Positions 44,262 to 52,067 of a stretch of 64,000 nucleotides of DNA are shown piece after piece. Below the pieces are notes generated by a model. The model was not told the DNA's origin, made no database searches, and worked only from the letters and a program-made list of their open reading frames with translations. A program made the position numbers and the translations under genes. How positions within the stretch are numbered: the first letter of the stretch is position 1; every line of letters starts with the position of its first letter. The stretch spans positions 62,001 through 126,000 of the forward strand of contig NZ_JAFKRH010000014.1 of assembly GCF_019038465.1 (NCBI RefSeq), given 5' to 3'. Source of the stretch: Synechococcus sp. CCY 0621. GTDB lineage: Bacteria; Cyanobacteriota; Cyanobacteriia; PCC-6307; Cyanobiaceae.

Positions 44262-45509
44262 TCAGGGCCGCACCAGTCCGGTGGGCACGTCCTTCTGGCC
44301 GGCTTCGCGCAGCAGCTCCTGGATGGTGCGTTCGGAGGTGTCGTAGGCGCCTTCGCCGAAATGCGTATGCCGGATGCGGCCCTGGCCATCGATGAAATAA
44401 AACGAAGGCCAGTAGGTGTTCCGGAAGGACTTCCAGATGGCGAAATCGTTATCGATCACCACCGGATAGGTGAGGCCCAACCGGCGGACGGCCGCGCGTA
44501 CGTTGCCGAGGTCACGCTCGAAGGCGAACTCCGGCGTGTGAACGCCGATCACCACCAGGCCATGGTTCCTGTACTTGCTGGCCCAGGCCCGCACGTGGGG
44601 CAGGGTGCGCAGGCAGTTGATGCAGGAGTAGGTCCAGATGTCCACCAGCACCACCTTCCCCCAGAGCTGGTCGCGGCTGAGGGGCGGCGAATTCAGCCAG
44701 GTGGCCCGCTTCGGAAAGGGCGGCAGCGTGCCCAGCACCGGCAGGCGGCTGATGGCTGGAGCGCTCGCCACGCCGGGATCAGCGGCCGGGATCCGGGTGA
44801 GCAGGGCCTGCTCGAGCCGGTTGGTGTCGGCCAGGGTCCAGCCGGCGAAGGAGGCCTGCTCCAGACCCAGGGCGCTCACCCCCACCGCCGCCAACGCGGC
44901 GGCCCCCAGCCCGCGCCGCATCCAGAGGCTGGCCCCGCGTGTGCGCTTCAGGGCCGCGGCCAGTCGATCGCCGGCCAGGAGGGCGACCGCCAGGGAGGTG
45001 GCAGCACCCAGGCCGTAGGTCAGCAACAGCAGGGCGGTGCCGGCGCTGCCAGCCTGCAGGACCGCTCCGGTGAGGATCAGCCCCAGGATGGGCCCTGCGC
45101 ACGGGGCCCAGAGCAGCCCCACCGCCACCCCCAGCAGGGCCGAGGCGCCGACGGCCTCGCCCCGCTGTTGGGCCTGATCGGAGCGCCGGGACAGCCCGGC
45201 GCCCAGCTTCACGAGCGGCTGGCTGAGGACATCCGCCAGGGCTGGCCACAGCAGCGCGAGCCCGAACAGGGCCAGCGCGGCCAGGGCTGCCATCCGCCCC
45301 CACTGGTGGGCCTGCACCACCCAGCCGCCGCCCACGGCCGCCAGGCTTGCCGTGGCGGCGAAGGTCAGTGCCATGCCGGCCAGAAGGGGCAGAGCGCTGC
45401 GCCGGAAGGAATGCCCCACCCGGCTGAACAGGAAGGGCAGCACCGGCATGATGCAGGGGCTGAGGATGGTCAGCAGGCCCGCGAGATAGGCCAGAAGGGG
45501 CAGGACCAT
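44262..45509 (-). CDS. CcdA-like membrane thiol transporter fused to TlpA-like thioredoxin (DipZ type)
   Basis: A 415-residue protein. Residues 1-215 form a CcdA core with its two redox cysteines, C19 in LSPCIMPVLPFLF and C136 in LLWAPCAGPILGL. Residues 260-405 are a periplasmic thioredoxin-like domain with the C295-x-x-C298 site in WTYSCINCLRTLP and HTPEFAFERDLGNVRAAV. The combination moves reducing power across the membrane, as in DipZ, for cytochrome c maturation or periplasmic thiol repair. It lies downstream of a DM13 gene and a broken DUF4079 gene on the same strand. Confidence 0.9.
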   Translation of the reverse strand: MVLPLLAYLAGLLTILSPCIMPVLPFLFSRVGHSFRRSALPLLAGMALTFAATASLAAVGGGWVVQAHQWGRMAALAALALFGLALLWPALADVLSQPLVKLGAGLSRRSDQAQQRGEAVGASALLGVAVGLLWAPCAGPILGLILTGAVLQAGSAGTALLLLTYGLGAATSLAVALLAGDRLAAALKRTRGASLWMRRGLGAAALAAVGVSALGLEQASFAGWTLADTNRLEQALLTRIPAADPGVASAPAISRLPVLGTLPPFPKRATWLNSPPLSRDQLWGKVVLVDIWTYSCINCLRTLPHVRAWASKYRNHGLVVIGVHTPEFAFERDLGNVRAAVRRLGLTYPVVIDNDFAIWKSFRNTYWPSFYFIDGQGRIRHTHFGEGAYDTSERTIQELLREAGQKDVPTGLVRP

Positions 45510-45561
45510 GGTGGGAGGGGAAAAGGAATGACCGTGGCCCGTGGGGTCAGTCGCGATGCCC

Positions 45562-46036
45562 TCAAGGGGCAGCGGGAGCCACCGCTGGAGCGAGGGCCGA
45601 GCCGAGCATCGCCCTGGCGTCACAGGCGTGGACGGTGGGTTTCCGCCAGCTCAGCGGCATCTCCAGCAGATCCCTGGGCCGGGTGAGTCCCTGGGCAAGG
45701 AACACAAGCGCCGTCAGGGCGATGGCGCTGATGTGCAGCCGCCGCCAGCGCAGGTGCCGGTGGATCTCGGGCCGGTAGCCACCGAGAACAGGATCAGGCC
45801 GACCAGACCGATGCCACCCCAGAAGTGCGACTGCCAGGAGACCGGATCGAGGGGGTTGTCGCTGGCCCACCAAAGAGGATGAAGCTGACTCGGTAGAGGG
45901 GCCGCTTCACCCGCCAAAGCGTGGCCAGCGCCACCACCGTGCCGACCAGCACATGCAGCAATCGTCCCAGCCGGGGGACTCCCCCTTCGAAGGCCGCCAG
46001 GGGGTGCTTGGCCTGGGTGAGACGGCGTCCATCCGC
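45562..46036 (-). pseudogene. DUF4079-like membrane protein broken by two frameshifts
   Basis: Three frames must be joined. From high to low coordinates they read HPLAAFEGGVPRLGRLLHVL with VVALATLWRVKRPLYRVSF, then HFWGGIGLVGLILFSVA, then YRPEIHRHLRWRRLHISAI with FLAQGLTRPRDLLEMPLSW. The order and the RPRDLLEMPLSW ending match cyanobacterial DUF4079 proteins. Each switch needs a small indel. Neighbouring genes are intact, so inactivation is probably real unless sequence quality is locally poor. In this setting the protein may once have been a haem or electron-transfer partner of DM13. Confidence 0.65.
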
Positions 46037-46039
46037 TGC

Positions 46040-46552
46040 TCAGGGCTTCAGGGGAGACCAGGCCATCGTGGCGTTGAACTTCTGGCACCAGATCAGCACC
46101 GATTTCTGCGCCTTGAGATCGATCGAAGCGGGGATCACGTAGCTCTGGGCCCCCTTGCTGGATTTCAGCTTCGAGAGCAGCGTGTAGCTGCCGGGCTTGA
46201 GGGGAAAGGCTGGGGCCTTGCTCATGGCCAGGGGCGCGGCGGAGGGGCTGAAGGCCACCCAGAGATCAGGCGCCATGTCGTTGGTCTTGAAGTCGCCGCT
46301 GAGGGTGAGCACCTTCTTGCCGCCTTCCTCGCTGATGGTGAAGCCACCGCTCACGGGTGCCTCTGCCTTGCGGAAGCTGCCTTTGGCCATGGCCATCCCC
46401 ATTCCCTTGGATGGTCCGCCCATGGTGGGGGACATCTGGGCGAGCAGGGGGCTCTGGAGCGGTGCAGCGTGGAGGGCAACACCGAAGAGCGCTGCGGCCG
46501 CGACCACGGTGAGGGCGCCGGTGCGGAGGAGTGCCCTGGAGGAGCGTGACAT
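46040..46552 (-). CDS. Secreted DM13-domain protein
   Basis: A 170-residue protein with a signal peptide (GALTVVAAAALFGVALHAAP) and a DM13 domain over residues about 58-165: KGSFRKAEAPVSGGFTISEE, LTLSGDFKTNDMAPDLWVAF and KSVLIWCQKFNATMAWSPL. The single conserved Cys in IWCQKF is the proposed redox residue of DM13. A Met/Gly-rich linker (GGPSKGMGMAMAKG) precedes the domain. DM13 is predicted to act in electron transfer. It stands at the head of the DUF4079-CcdA/TlpA stretch. Confidence 0.85.
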   Translation of the reverse strand: MSRSSRALLRTGALTVVAAAALFGVALHAAPLQSPLLAQMSPTMGGPSKGMGMAMAKGSFRKAEAPVSGGFTISEEGGKKVLTLSGDFKTNDMAPDLWVAFSPSAAPLAMSKAPAFPLKPGSYTLLSKLKSSKGAQSYVIPASIDLKAQKSVLIWCQKFNATMAWSPLKP

Positions 46553-46663
46553 CGGGGGTGTGGCGAGAGTGGCGAGTCAGGGGACCGGGCAGCGAAGCGG
46601 CACGGCCCCCGTTCACCACGAGTTACCCGTGAGCCGCTGGATCGGATTGGACTGGGGGTTCTC

Positions 46664-47581
46664 TCAGCCGATCGGCACGGTGCGGTCAAGGGCCCCGAAA
46701 TCCACCCGGCGCCGCCCCTGGCTGTCCGCGGAAACCAGATCGGCGAAGGTACGGCCCCGGAGAATGTCCTCCAACCGGTAGTGGTGAACCTGGAGAAGGG
46801 ACGATCCGGTCACCTCGTCGGAGCCCTCCACCAGCACCATCACGGCCCCACTGGCCCTGGCGATGGCGTCGAGCCCAAGTTGGAGCAGGGGGCTGTCCGG
46901 CGTCAGCCGGTGGCTCAGCACGGCCGTCAGATGCAGCTGGGGTGTGGCGGCGTTGAGCAGGGGCAGCGGATGGATGCGTCGCTGGCACACCCCGGGCTCG
47001 ATCTCCTCATCCACGAACAGGACCATGGCGTAGGTCACCTTCAGCCAGTAGCTGGGGTCGGCGGTGACGAAGCGACAACTGAGGTGACCATCGGGCCAGC
47101 CGCTGAGGCACAGCTGCCGACTGAATCGCAGGGGCGAATCGACCTGGGTGAAGCGCAGGAAGAACAGTCCCGTGACCATGGCGGTGGTCAGGATGGCGAC
47201 CATTCGCTGGCCCGCCGCCAGGCCCAGGGTGTAAGGGGAGCTGACCATGGCGGACTGGAAGCTGGCGCTGAACAGGTTCTGCAGCGCGAAGATGCCGCCA
47301 TCCGGCACCCCCACCACGCCGTCGGCCTGCACATGGCCGGGATCCAGCTGAAACGCCAGGGCGAAGACCAGCACCTCCGCCAGGTAGATCAGCGTCATCG
47401 CCAGAAAGAACACCGGCCAGGGCATCCGCATCGCCATCGACACCGGCTGGCGCCAGAGGCTGGTCCAGGGGCTGCGCTGGTGGTCGAGCGTTCTGTGCGC
47501 CGGCCGCGACAGCTGGCTCAGGACGGTGGGGAGGCGCAAAACAACCCGATGCCGACGCCCAGAACAGTAGGAGCGCTCCAT
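46664..47581 (-). CDS. Inward-rectifier (Kir)-like protein lacking the potassium selectivity filter
   Basis: A 305-residue protein with Kir architecture. The slide helix and first helix (MPWPVFFLAMTLIYLAEVLVF) are followed by a pore loop, a second helix (ILTTAMVTGLFFLRFTQVDS) and the Kir cytoplasmic beta domain. That domain includes SHRLTPDSPLLQLGLDAI and HHYRLEDILRGRTFADLV. The loop that should hold T-V-G-Y-G reads SAMVSSPYTLGLA (about 111-121), so K+ selectivity is not expected. It may be a non-selective channel or a sensor. Nine bp separate its start from the divergent EamA gene; a downstream Met is possible. Confidence 0.75.
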   Translation of the reverse strand: MERSYCSGRRHRVVLRLPTVLSQLSRPAHRTLDHQRSPWTSLWRQPVSMAMRMPWPVFFLAMTLIYLAEVLVFALAFQLDPGHVQADGVVGVPDGGIFALQNLFSASFQSAMVSSPYTLGLAAGQRMVAILTTAMVTGLFFLRFTQVDSPLRFSRQLCLSGWPDGHLSCRFVTADPSYWLKVTYAMVLFVDEEIEPGVCQRRIHPLPLLNAATPQLHLTAVLSHRLTPDSPLLQLGLDAIARASGAVMVLVEGSDEVTGSSLLQVHHYRLEDILRGRTFADLVSADSQGRRRVDFGALDRTVPIG

Positions 47582-47590
47582 CCTGGGCAG

Positions 47591-48607
47591 ATGACGGTGC
47601 CGATTCCGATGGGCAGGACACTGTGGCCAATCCCGGGTCAGCTGCCGCTGTTGCTCTATGTGCTGCTGCGGGGGCTGGATGCCACCGTGCTCAAGGGGCT
47701 GCAGGACCATGGCCTGGCGAATCCGGTGCAGGGCGAGAACCCGATCAGTTTCTGCAACGTGTTCTTCCTGGCCCAGCTCACGGTCGCCCTGGCGTCCCTG
47801 CTGCCTGGACGGCGCACCCTGATCGCCGATCTGGCTCGGCTGGGCCCCGCCGACCGGCGCCTGCTGGCCCTCCATGGCGGCCTGGGCCTGTTCCTCGGGC
47901 CCGTGGCCTATTACTTCGCCCTGGAATCCCTGTCGGTGATCAGTCAGACCCTGCTGTTTGCCCTGGTGCTGCCCGTCTCGGCCCTGCTGGCACGCTGGCT
48001 GCTGGGGGAGGCCCTGCCCCCTGGCTTCTGGCTCAGCCTGGCCTTGATCGGCGCCGGTCTGCTGCTGCCGCAGGCGGCCATGGCGATGGCCAGCGGCCGG
48101 ATGGATGACGCCACCGGCATCGCCTGGGCCCTGGTGGGGGTGCTGGCCTTCGCCGGCTCGGCCGTCAGCGGCCGCAGCGTTGCCCGCCACCGCTGGCCGG
48201 CGGCGGTGGCCGTCGGGGCCCCCACCCTGCTGAGCGCCCTGGTGTTCGGCGCCATCGCGCTGGTGCTGTTCGGCCCGCACCACTTCCTGCTGTTGCGTCT
48301 CTGGTGGGTGGTGGGTGTGATCGGGCTCTATGCCATCACCCTGTCCCTGGGCCGGGAACTGGCCCTGCGCCAGGCCTACCGCCGCTGCAGCGTGGCGGTC
48401 GTCTCCCTCTGGGGCTCCCTGGCCCTGGTGGTGGCGGTCCTCAGCGCCGCCCTGCTGCTGGGGGAGCCCCTGGGCGGCCCGGTGCTGGGCGGCGCGGCCC
48501 TGGTGCTGGCCGGTGTGGGCGTCAGTCGCTGGCCCCGCCCCATCCGATCGGATCCCTCGCCGGTATCCGAAGAACGGCAACCCCGCCGAATGCCCCCCCG
48601 GTCGTGA
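47591..48607 (+). CDS. EamA/DMT-superfamily transporter
   Basis: A 338-residue protein with ten hydrophobic helices in two EamA halves (GLGLFLGPVAYYFALESLSV; SVAVVSLWGSLALVVAVLSA). The ATG at 47591 is only nine bp from the Kir-like start; a Met at 47609 is an alternative. The DMT superfamily exports amino acids, metabolites or drugs; the substrate is not readable. Its stop overlaps the GTG start of the ECF sigma gene (GTGA), putting it first in a four-gene transcript with the sigma, anti-sigma and bicupin genes. Confidence 0.87.
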   Translation: MTVPIPMGRTLWPIPGQLPLLLYVLLRGLDATVLKGLQDHGLANPVQGENPISFCNVFFLAQLTVALASLLPGRRTLIADLARLGPADRRLLALHGGLGLFLGPVAYYFALESLSVISQTLLFALVLPVSALLARWLLGEALPPGFWLSLALIGAGLLLPQAAMAMASGRMDDATGIAWALVGVLAFAGSAVSGRSVARHRWPAAVAVGAPTLLSALVFGAIALVLFGPHHFLLLRLWWVVGVIGLYAITLSLGRELALRQAYRRCSVAVVSLWGSLALVVAVLSAALLLGEPLGGPVLGGAALVLAGVGVSRWPRPIRSDPSPVSEERQPRRMPPRS

Positions 48608-49185
48608 CACCCTCCGACGCCGACGCTCCCCCCCGCCGTTCGCCCCAGCGGGGGGCCCTCCAGGGCCCGTCCGACGATGGCGGCGATCTGGCGGAGCTGT
48701 ACGACACCTGCAGCGCTCCGGTGTACCGCCTGGCCCTGCGCCTGTGCCGCTCCAGCCACGAAGCCGAAGACCTCACCCATGACGTCTTCCTGCGCTATTG
48801 GCAGCAGGGGCGTTACGACCCGGCCCGGGGGCCGGTGCTCGCCTACCTGCTGCTGCTGACGCGCTCGATGGCCATCAACCGCCTCAACCAGCGCGCCAAC
48901 CGCTGGCAGCTGGTGCAACGCTGGTCACAGCACCTGTTCCCAGCGGCCGTGGCCACGCCCCATGACAGCGCTGAGGCCGAGGATCTGGCGGAGAGGGTGC
49001 GGGGCGCCCTCGCGGCCATCCCCGCCAACCAGCGCCAGGTGCTGGAGATGGCCTACTACGAAGGCCTGAGCCAGTCCGCGATCGGTGCCCTGCTGAAACT
49101 GCCCCTCGGCACCGTCAAGACCCGCGCCCGCCAGGGGCTGATCCGCCTGCGCGCCCTGCTCCACGACTCGCCCGACCAGCCATGA
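48604..49185 (+). CDS. ECF-family RNA polymerase sigma factor
   Basis: A 193-residue sigma factor from a GTG start that overlaps the EamA stop. Region 2 is LYDTCSAPVYRLALRLC and HEAEDLTHDVFLRYWQQGRY, with AYLLLLTRSMAINRLNQRAN. Region 4 is IPANQRQVLEMAYYEGLSQS with the helix-turn-helix GLSQSAIGALLKLPLGTVKT. It overlaps the anti-sigma gene by 4 bp. With an anti-sigma and ChrR-type cupins downstream, it resembles the SigK/RpoE-ChrR stress sigma systems that respond to singlet oxygen or peroxide; the signal here is inferred. Confidence 0.92.
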   Translation: MTPSDADAPPRRSPQRGALQGPSDDGGDLAELYDTCSAPVYRLALRLCRSSHEAEDLTHDVFLRYWQQGRYDPARGPVLAYLLLLTRSMAINRLNQRANRWQLVQRWSQHLFPAAVATPHDSAEAEDLAERVRGALAAIPANQRQVLEMAYYEGLSQSAIGALLKLPLGTVKTRARQGLIRLRALLHDSPDQP

Positions 49186-49883
49186 CACCCGACACCATCC
49201 CCGCCGACGCCGACCGCATCGACGCCCTCCTGGCAGGCCATGCCCTGGGAGACCTGGAAGAAGCCGAGCGGGAGCAGCTGGCCGTGCTGCTGCGGCAGCG
49301 GCCCGAGCTACGCCTGCGCCTGGAGGAGTTCAGCACCACCCTGGAATTGCTGCCGCTGGCGCTGCCGGCCACGGCGGAGCCTCCCGCCGCCCTGCGCCGG
49401 CGACTGCTGCAACCCCGCCCCCAGCTGGGTCAGTGGCGGCGTTGGCTGGGCCCCTCCCTGCTGGCCGTCGGCTTGCTGCTGCTGGGCGGTGAGCTCTACC
49501 AGACCCGCCAGCAACTGGCAGACCTGCAGCGGCAGTTGCCGCCACCCGGCCTGCCCGGTGAACGCCGGATGTTGCCCCTGCAGGCGGTGCAGCCTGGCCA
49601 GACGGCCTCGGGGGAGGTGCTGGTCACCGGCAACCGCACCCACAACCTGCTCAAGCTCACCGACCTGCCGGCGTTGCCGCCCCATCACACCTACCGGCTC
49701 TGGGCCACCGTGAAGGGACAGACCGTGGGATGCGTCCATTTCGTGCCCAACGCCCGCGGCCAGGTGGCCATGCCCATCCCCCTGTCGCCCACCAGCGAGG
49801 CCAGCGGTGTCAGCATCAGCGTCGAGGGCGACCCCACCGGCACGGTCCCCAGGGGACCCATGGTGCTCACCAGTTCGATCTGA
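49182..49883 (+). CDS. Membrane anti-sigma factor (RskA-like)
   Basis: A 233-residue protein. The N-terminal 80 residues (DRIDALLAGHALGDLEEAER) are an anti-sigma domain without the CxxC of zinc-binding members. One membrane helix follows (GPSLLAVGLLLLGGELY). The C-terminal part is the RskA-type extracytoplasmic domain (HTYRLWATVKGQTVGCVHF, VSISVEGDPTGTVP). It would hold the cognate ECF sigma factor at the membrane until a signal causes release. Overlaps with the sigma gene by 4 bp. Confidence 0.9.
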   Translation: MTPDTIPADADRIDALLAGHALGDLEEAEREQLAVLLRQRPELRLRLEEFSTTLELLPLALPATAEPPAALRRRLLQPRPQLGQWRRWLGPSLLAVGLLLLGGELYQTRQQLADLQRQLPPPGLPGERRMLPLQAVQPGQTASGEVLVTGNRTHNLLKLTDLPALPPHHTYRLWATVKGQTVGCVHFVPNARGQVAMPIPLSPTSEASGVSISVEGDPTGTVPRGPMVLTSSI

Positions 49884-49886
49884 TCC

Positions 49887-50597
49887 ATGGCCGTCTTTCC
49901 CTTCTCTACGGACGTGCATGCCGATCTGGGCCAACGGGCCGTCGTCGACAGCAACATGCTGCCCTGGCTCCCCTCCCCCCTGGCCGGGGTGGAGCGGCGC
50001 CTGCTGGATCGCGACGGCGGCGAGGTCGCCCGGGCCACCTCGCTGGTCCGCTACGCCCCCGCCAGCAGCTTTTCCCCCCATCACCACGGCGGCGGCGAAG
50101 AGTTCCTTGTGCTTGAAGGTGTCTTTTCCGATGAGCACGGCGACTACGGCCCGGGCACCTACGTGCGCAACCCGGTCGGCTCCGCCCATGCCCCCTTCAG
50201 TGCGGCCGGATGCACCATCCTGGTGAAACTGCGGCAGATGGATCCGGCCGACCAGACACGGGTCGTGATCGACACCCGGCGCTCTGTCTTCGTGCCTGGC
50301 CTGGTCGCTGGACTGACCGTGCTGCCCCTGCACGGCTTCGGGACCGAACAGGTGGCCCTGGTGCGCTGGCAGCCGGACACCCGCTTCCCTCTCCACGCCC
50401 ATTCCGGGGGCGAGGAGATCTTCGTGCTCGACGGGGTGTTCGAAGACGAGCAGGGTGCCTATCCGGCGGGCACCTGGCTACGCAACCCGCCCGGCAGCCG
50501 CCATGCCCCCTTCAGCCACAGCGGTTGCCTGATCTGGGTCAAGACCGGCCACCTGGCGCCGCCATTCCCCGCCATGGAGCCAGCGCCAGGGCGGTAA
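49887..50597 (+). CDS. Soluble bicupin of the ChrR-cupin type
   Basis: A 236-residue protein made of two ChrR-like cupin units. Unit 1 has HHHGGGEEFLVLEGVFSDEH with H65-H67 and E71, then GTYVRNPVGSAHAP with H101. Unit 2 has HAHSGGEEIFVLDGVFEDEQ with H170, H172 and E176, then GTWLRNPPGSRHAP with H206. Both metal sites look intact. In ChrR the cupin is fused to the anti-sigma domain; here it is a separate gene three bp after the anti-sigma gene. It may sense or consume the oxidant. The last 59 bp overlap the znuB-like gene on the other strand. Confidence 0.88.
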   Translation: MAVFPFSTDVHADLGQRAVVDSNMLPWLPSPLAGVERRLLDRDGGEVARATSLVRYAPASSFSPHHHGGGEEFLVLEGVFSDEHGDYGPGTYVRNPVGSAHAPFSAAGCTILVKLRQMDPADQTRVVIDTRRSVFVPGLVAGLTVLPLHGFGTEQVALVRWQPDTRFPLHAHSGGEEIFVLDGVFEDEQGAYPAGTWLRNPPGSRHAPFSHSGCLIWVKTGHLAPPFPAMEPAPGR

Positions 50598-51396
50598 GGA
50601 AGCCCACCAGCTGGGCGATCACCACGCTCGGGCCCGACGGCAGGGCGAAGGCGGCCGAGAGCAGCAGGCCCAGCACGGCGCAGGCGGCCCCCAGCCCGGC
50701 GGCCAGCACCACATAGGTGTCGAAGCGGCGGCTCACCAGCCGCGAGGCGCAGGCGGGGATGACCACGAAGGCGCTGATCAGCAGCACCCCCACGGCCTTG
50801 ACGGAGATGGCCACCACCACGGCCAGCAGGATCAGGAACAGCAGCCGGTGCACGGAGACCGCGACCCCTCGGGAACGGGCCAGGGGTTCGTCGAGGGTGA
50901 GCAGCACCTGGTCGCGCCGGGTGAGGGTGAGGTAGCCGGTGGTGACGACAAGCAGGAGCCCGATCAGGCCGAGGTCGAGCCAGGTGACCCCCAGGATGTC
51001 GCCGAAGAGCAGCTGCTGGATGCCGCCCTTGTAGACCCGCAGCAGGCTCAGGGCCACCACGGCCATGGCCAGCGATGAGGAGTAGACGATGTTCAGCAGG
51101 GCATCCGCCGGCAGGCGGCTGCGTTGCACCAGCTGGTTCGTCATCAGGGCGAAGAGCACCGCAAAGGGGATCAGCACCAGGGTGGGATCGATGCCCAGCA
51201 GGATTCCCAGCGTGATGCCGAGCAGGGCGGAATGGCCCAGGGCGTCACTGAAGAAGGAGAGCTGGCGCAGCACAGCAAAACTTCCCAGCACCCCGCCGAG
51301 GGCGCCGCTCAACAGCCCGCCGAGAAGCGCCCGCTGCATGAACGGCAGCTGCAGCAGGTCCACCAGGGTCGATCCCTCCGTCATGTCCACGGCCAT
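50539..51396 (-). CDS. znuB: Zinc/manganese-type ABC transporter permease (ZnuB family)
   Basis: A 285-residue permease with about eight helices. LGSFAVLRQLSFFSDALGHSALLGI is the diagnostic N-terminal motif of metal-type ABC-3 permeases, and AISVKAVGVLLISAFVVIPACASRL the C-terminal one. It should import Zn2+, Mn2+ or Fe2+. No ATPase or binding-protein gene lies nearby, so the partners must be elsewhere. The last 59 bp overlap the bicupin gene in antisense. Confidence 0.9.
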   Translation of the reverse strand: MAVDMTEGSTLVDLLQLPFMQRALLGGLLSGALGGVLGSFAVLRQLSFFSDALGHSALLGITLGILLGIDPTLVLIPFAVLFALMTNQLVQRSRLPADALLNIVYSSSLAMAVVALSLLRVYKGGIQQLLFGDILGVTWLDLGLIGLLLVVTTGYLTLTRRDQVLLTLDEPLARSRGVAVSVHRLLFLILLAVVVAISVKAVGVLLISAFVVIPACASRLVSRRFDTYVVLAAGLGAACAVLGLLLSAAFALPSGPSVVIAQLVGFLTALALAPWRGMAAPGGRS

Positions 51397-51434
51397 CGGC
51401 CCAGGGTACCCAGGCTGCCCGGGCTCCCCTGCCG

Positions 51435-51551
51435 TCAGGAGGCAGCGTGGGCCAGGGCCTCGCCGACCAGAGCCAGGGAAGCCGCCAGCAGCACCAGGCG
51501 ACCGGCCCGACAGAACAGGCGTGAGGTGACGACGAAACCCATCGGGATCAT
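51435..51551 (-). CDS. Possible 38-residue single-helix membrane protein
   Basis: ATG at 51551, stop at 51437-51435. The product (MIPMGFVVTSRLFCRAGRLV then LLAASLALVGEALAHAAS) has a short basic head and one hydrophobic helix. A GGAG lies about eight bases upstream of the ATG. I do not recognise it. Size and shape resemble small photosynthetic or transporter-associated peptides, but no family match is claimed. Confidence 0.35.
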   Translation of the reverse strand: MIPMGFVVTSRLFCRAGRLVLLAASLALVGEALAHAAS

Positions 51552-51585
51552 GGGAGTGCTCCGTTTCAGGGCAAGGGGAAAAGGT

Positions 51586-51798
51586 TCAGCGGCCCGTCGT
51601 CTGCAGGGGGCGGAGGTCCGGCAGGGCCACGGAGAAGGCGGGGGATCCGTGACGGGTCAGGGGCCAGCGCCGCACCCAGCAGCTGTCGGTTTCTTCGTCG
51701 ATGCTGATGACCTGGTAGGTGCCGCCCTGGCGACTGCTCAGCTGTACGAAGCCGCCAGGGTGGGGAGCTGCGGAGGAATGGGGGGTGGGGTAAGGCAT
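51586..51798 (-). CDS. Small conserved-looking hypothetical protein
   Basis: A 70-residue protein. The core (FVQLSSRQGGTYQVISIDE, SCWVRRWPL) has the character of small picocyanobacterial proteins of unknown function, with a beta-rich strand pattern and a single Cys. There is no signal peptide or membrane segment, and the ribosome-binding site is weak. Retained because codon use matches neighbours and the frame is unbroken. Confidence 0.45.
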   Translation of the reverse strand: MPYPTPHSSAAPHPGGFVQLSSRQGGTYQVISIDEETDSCWVRRWPLTRHGSPAFSVALPDLRPLQTTGR

Positions 51799-51911
51799 GG
51801 GTCAGACCACGCATCAGCCCTAAACGTAACAGAAAGTTGCAGAATGATTGACGAGAACCCCCTTGGTGTGCATTCCAAGTCACATGGCGGTCGTTCTGTC
51901 CCTACAAATGC

Positions 51912-51944
51912 GTAACCCCCTCGGGGCGGGCCCAAGGGGGTTAC
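51912..51944. terminator. Stem-loop with a 10-bp perfect stem
   Basis: GTAACCCCCT (51912-51921) pairs with AGGGGGTTAC (51935-51944) around a 13-base G/C-rich loop. No U run follows on either strand, so it is a factor-independent terminator only in a weak sense. It lies in the gap between the small hypothetical gene and the cyAbrB stop and could end cyAbrB transcription on the minus strand. Confidence 0.45.
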
Positions 51945-52067
51945 ATTGCGAAAGCAGTGGGGAGTTGATCGGTCTCCCTGCTCCACAAGATCGTTCTAGA
52001 TCAGCAGTAACGGCTACAGCGCAGGTCTGAACATTCCTTCACAGGCCAGCTGCCGTTCACGATCGGT

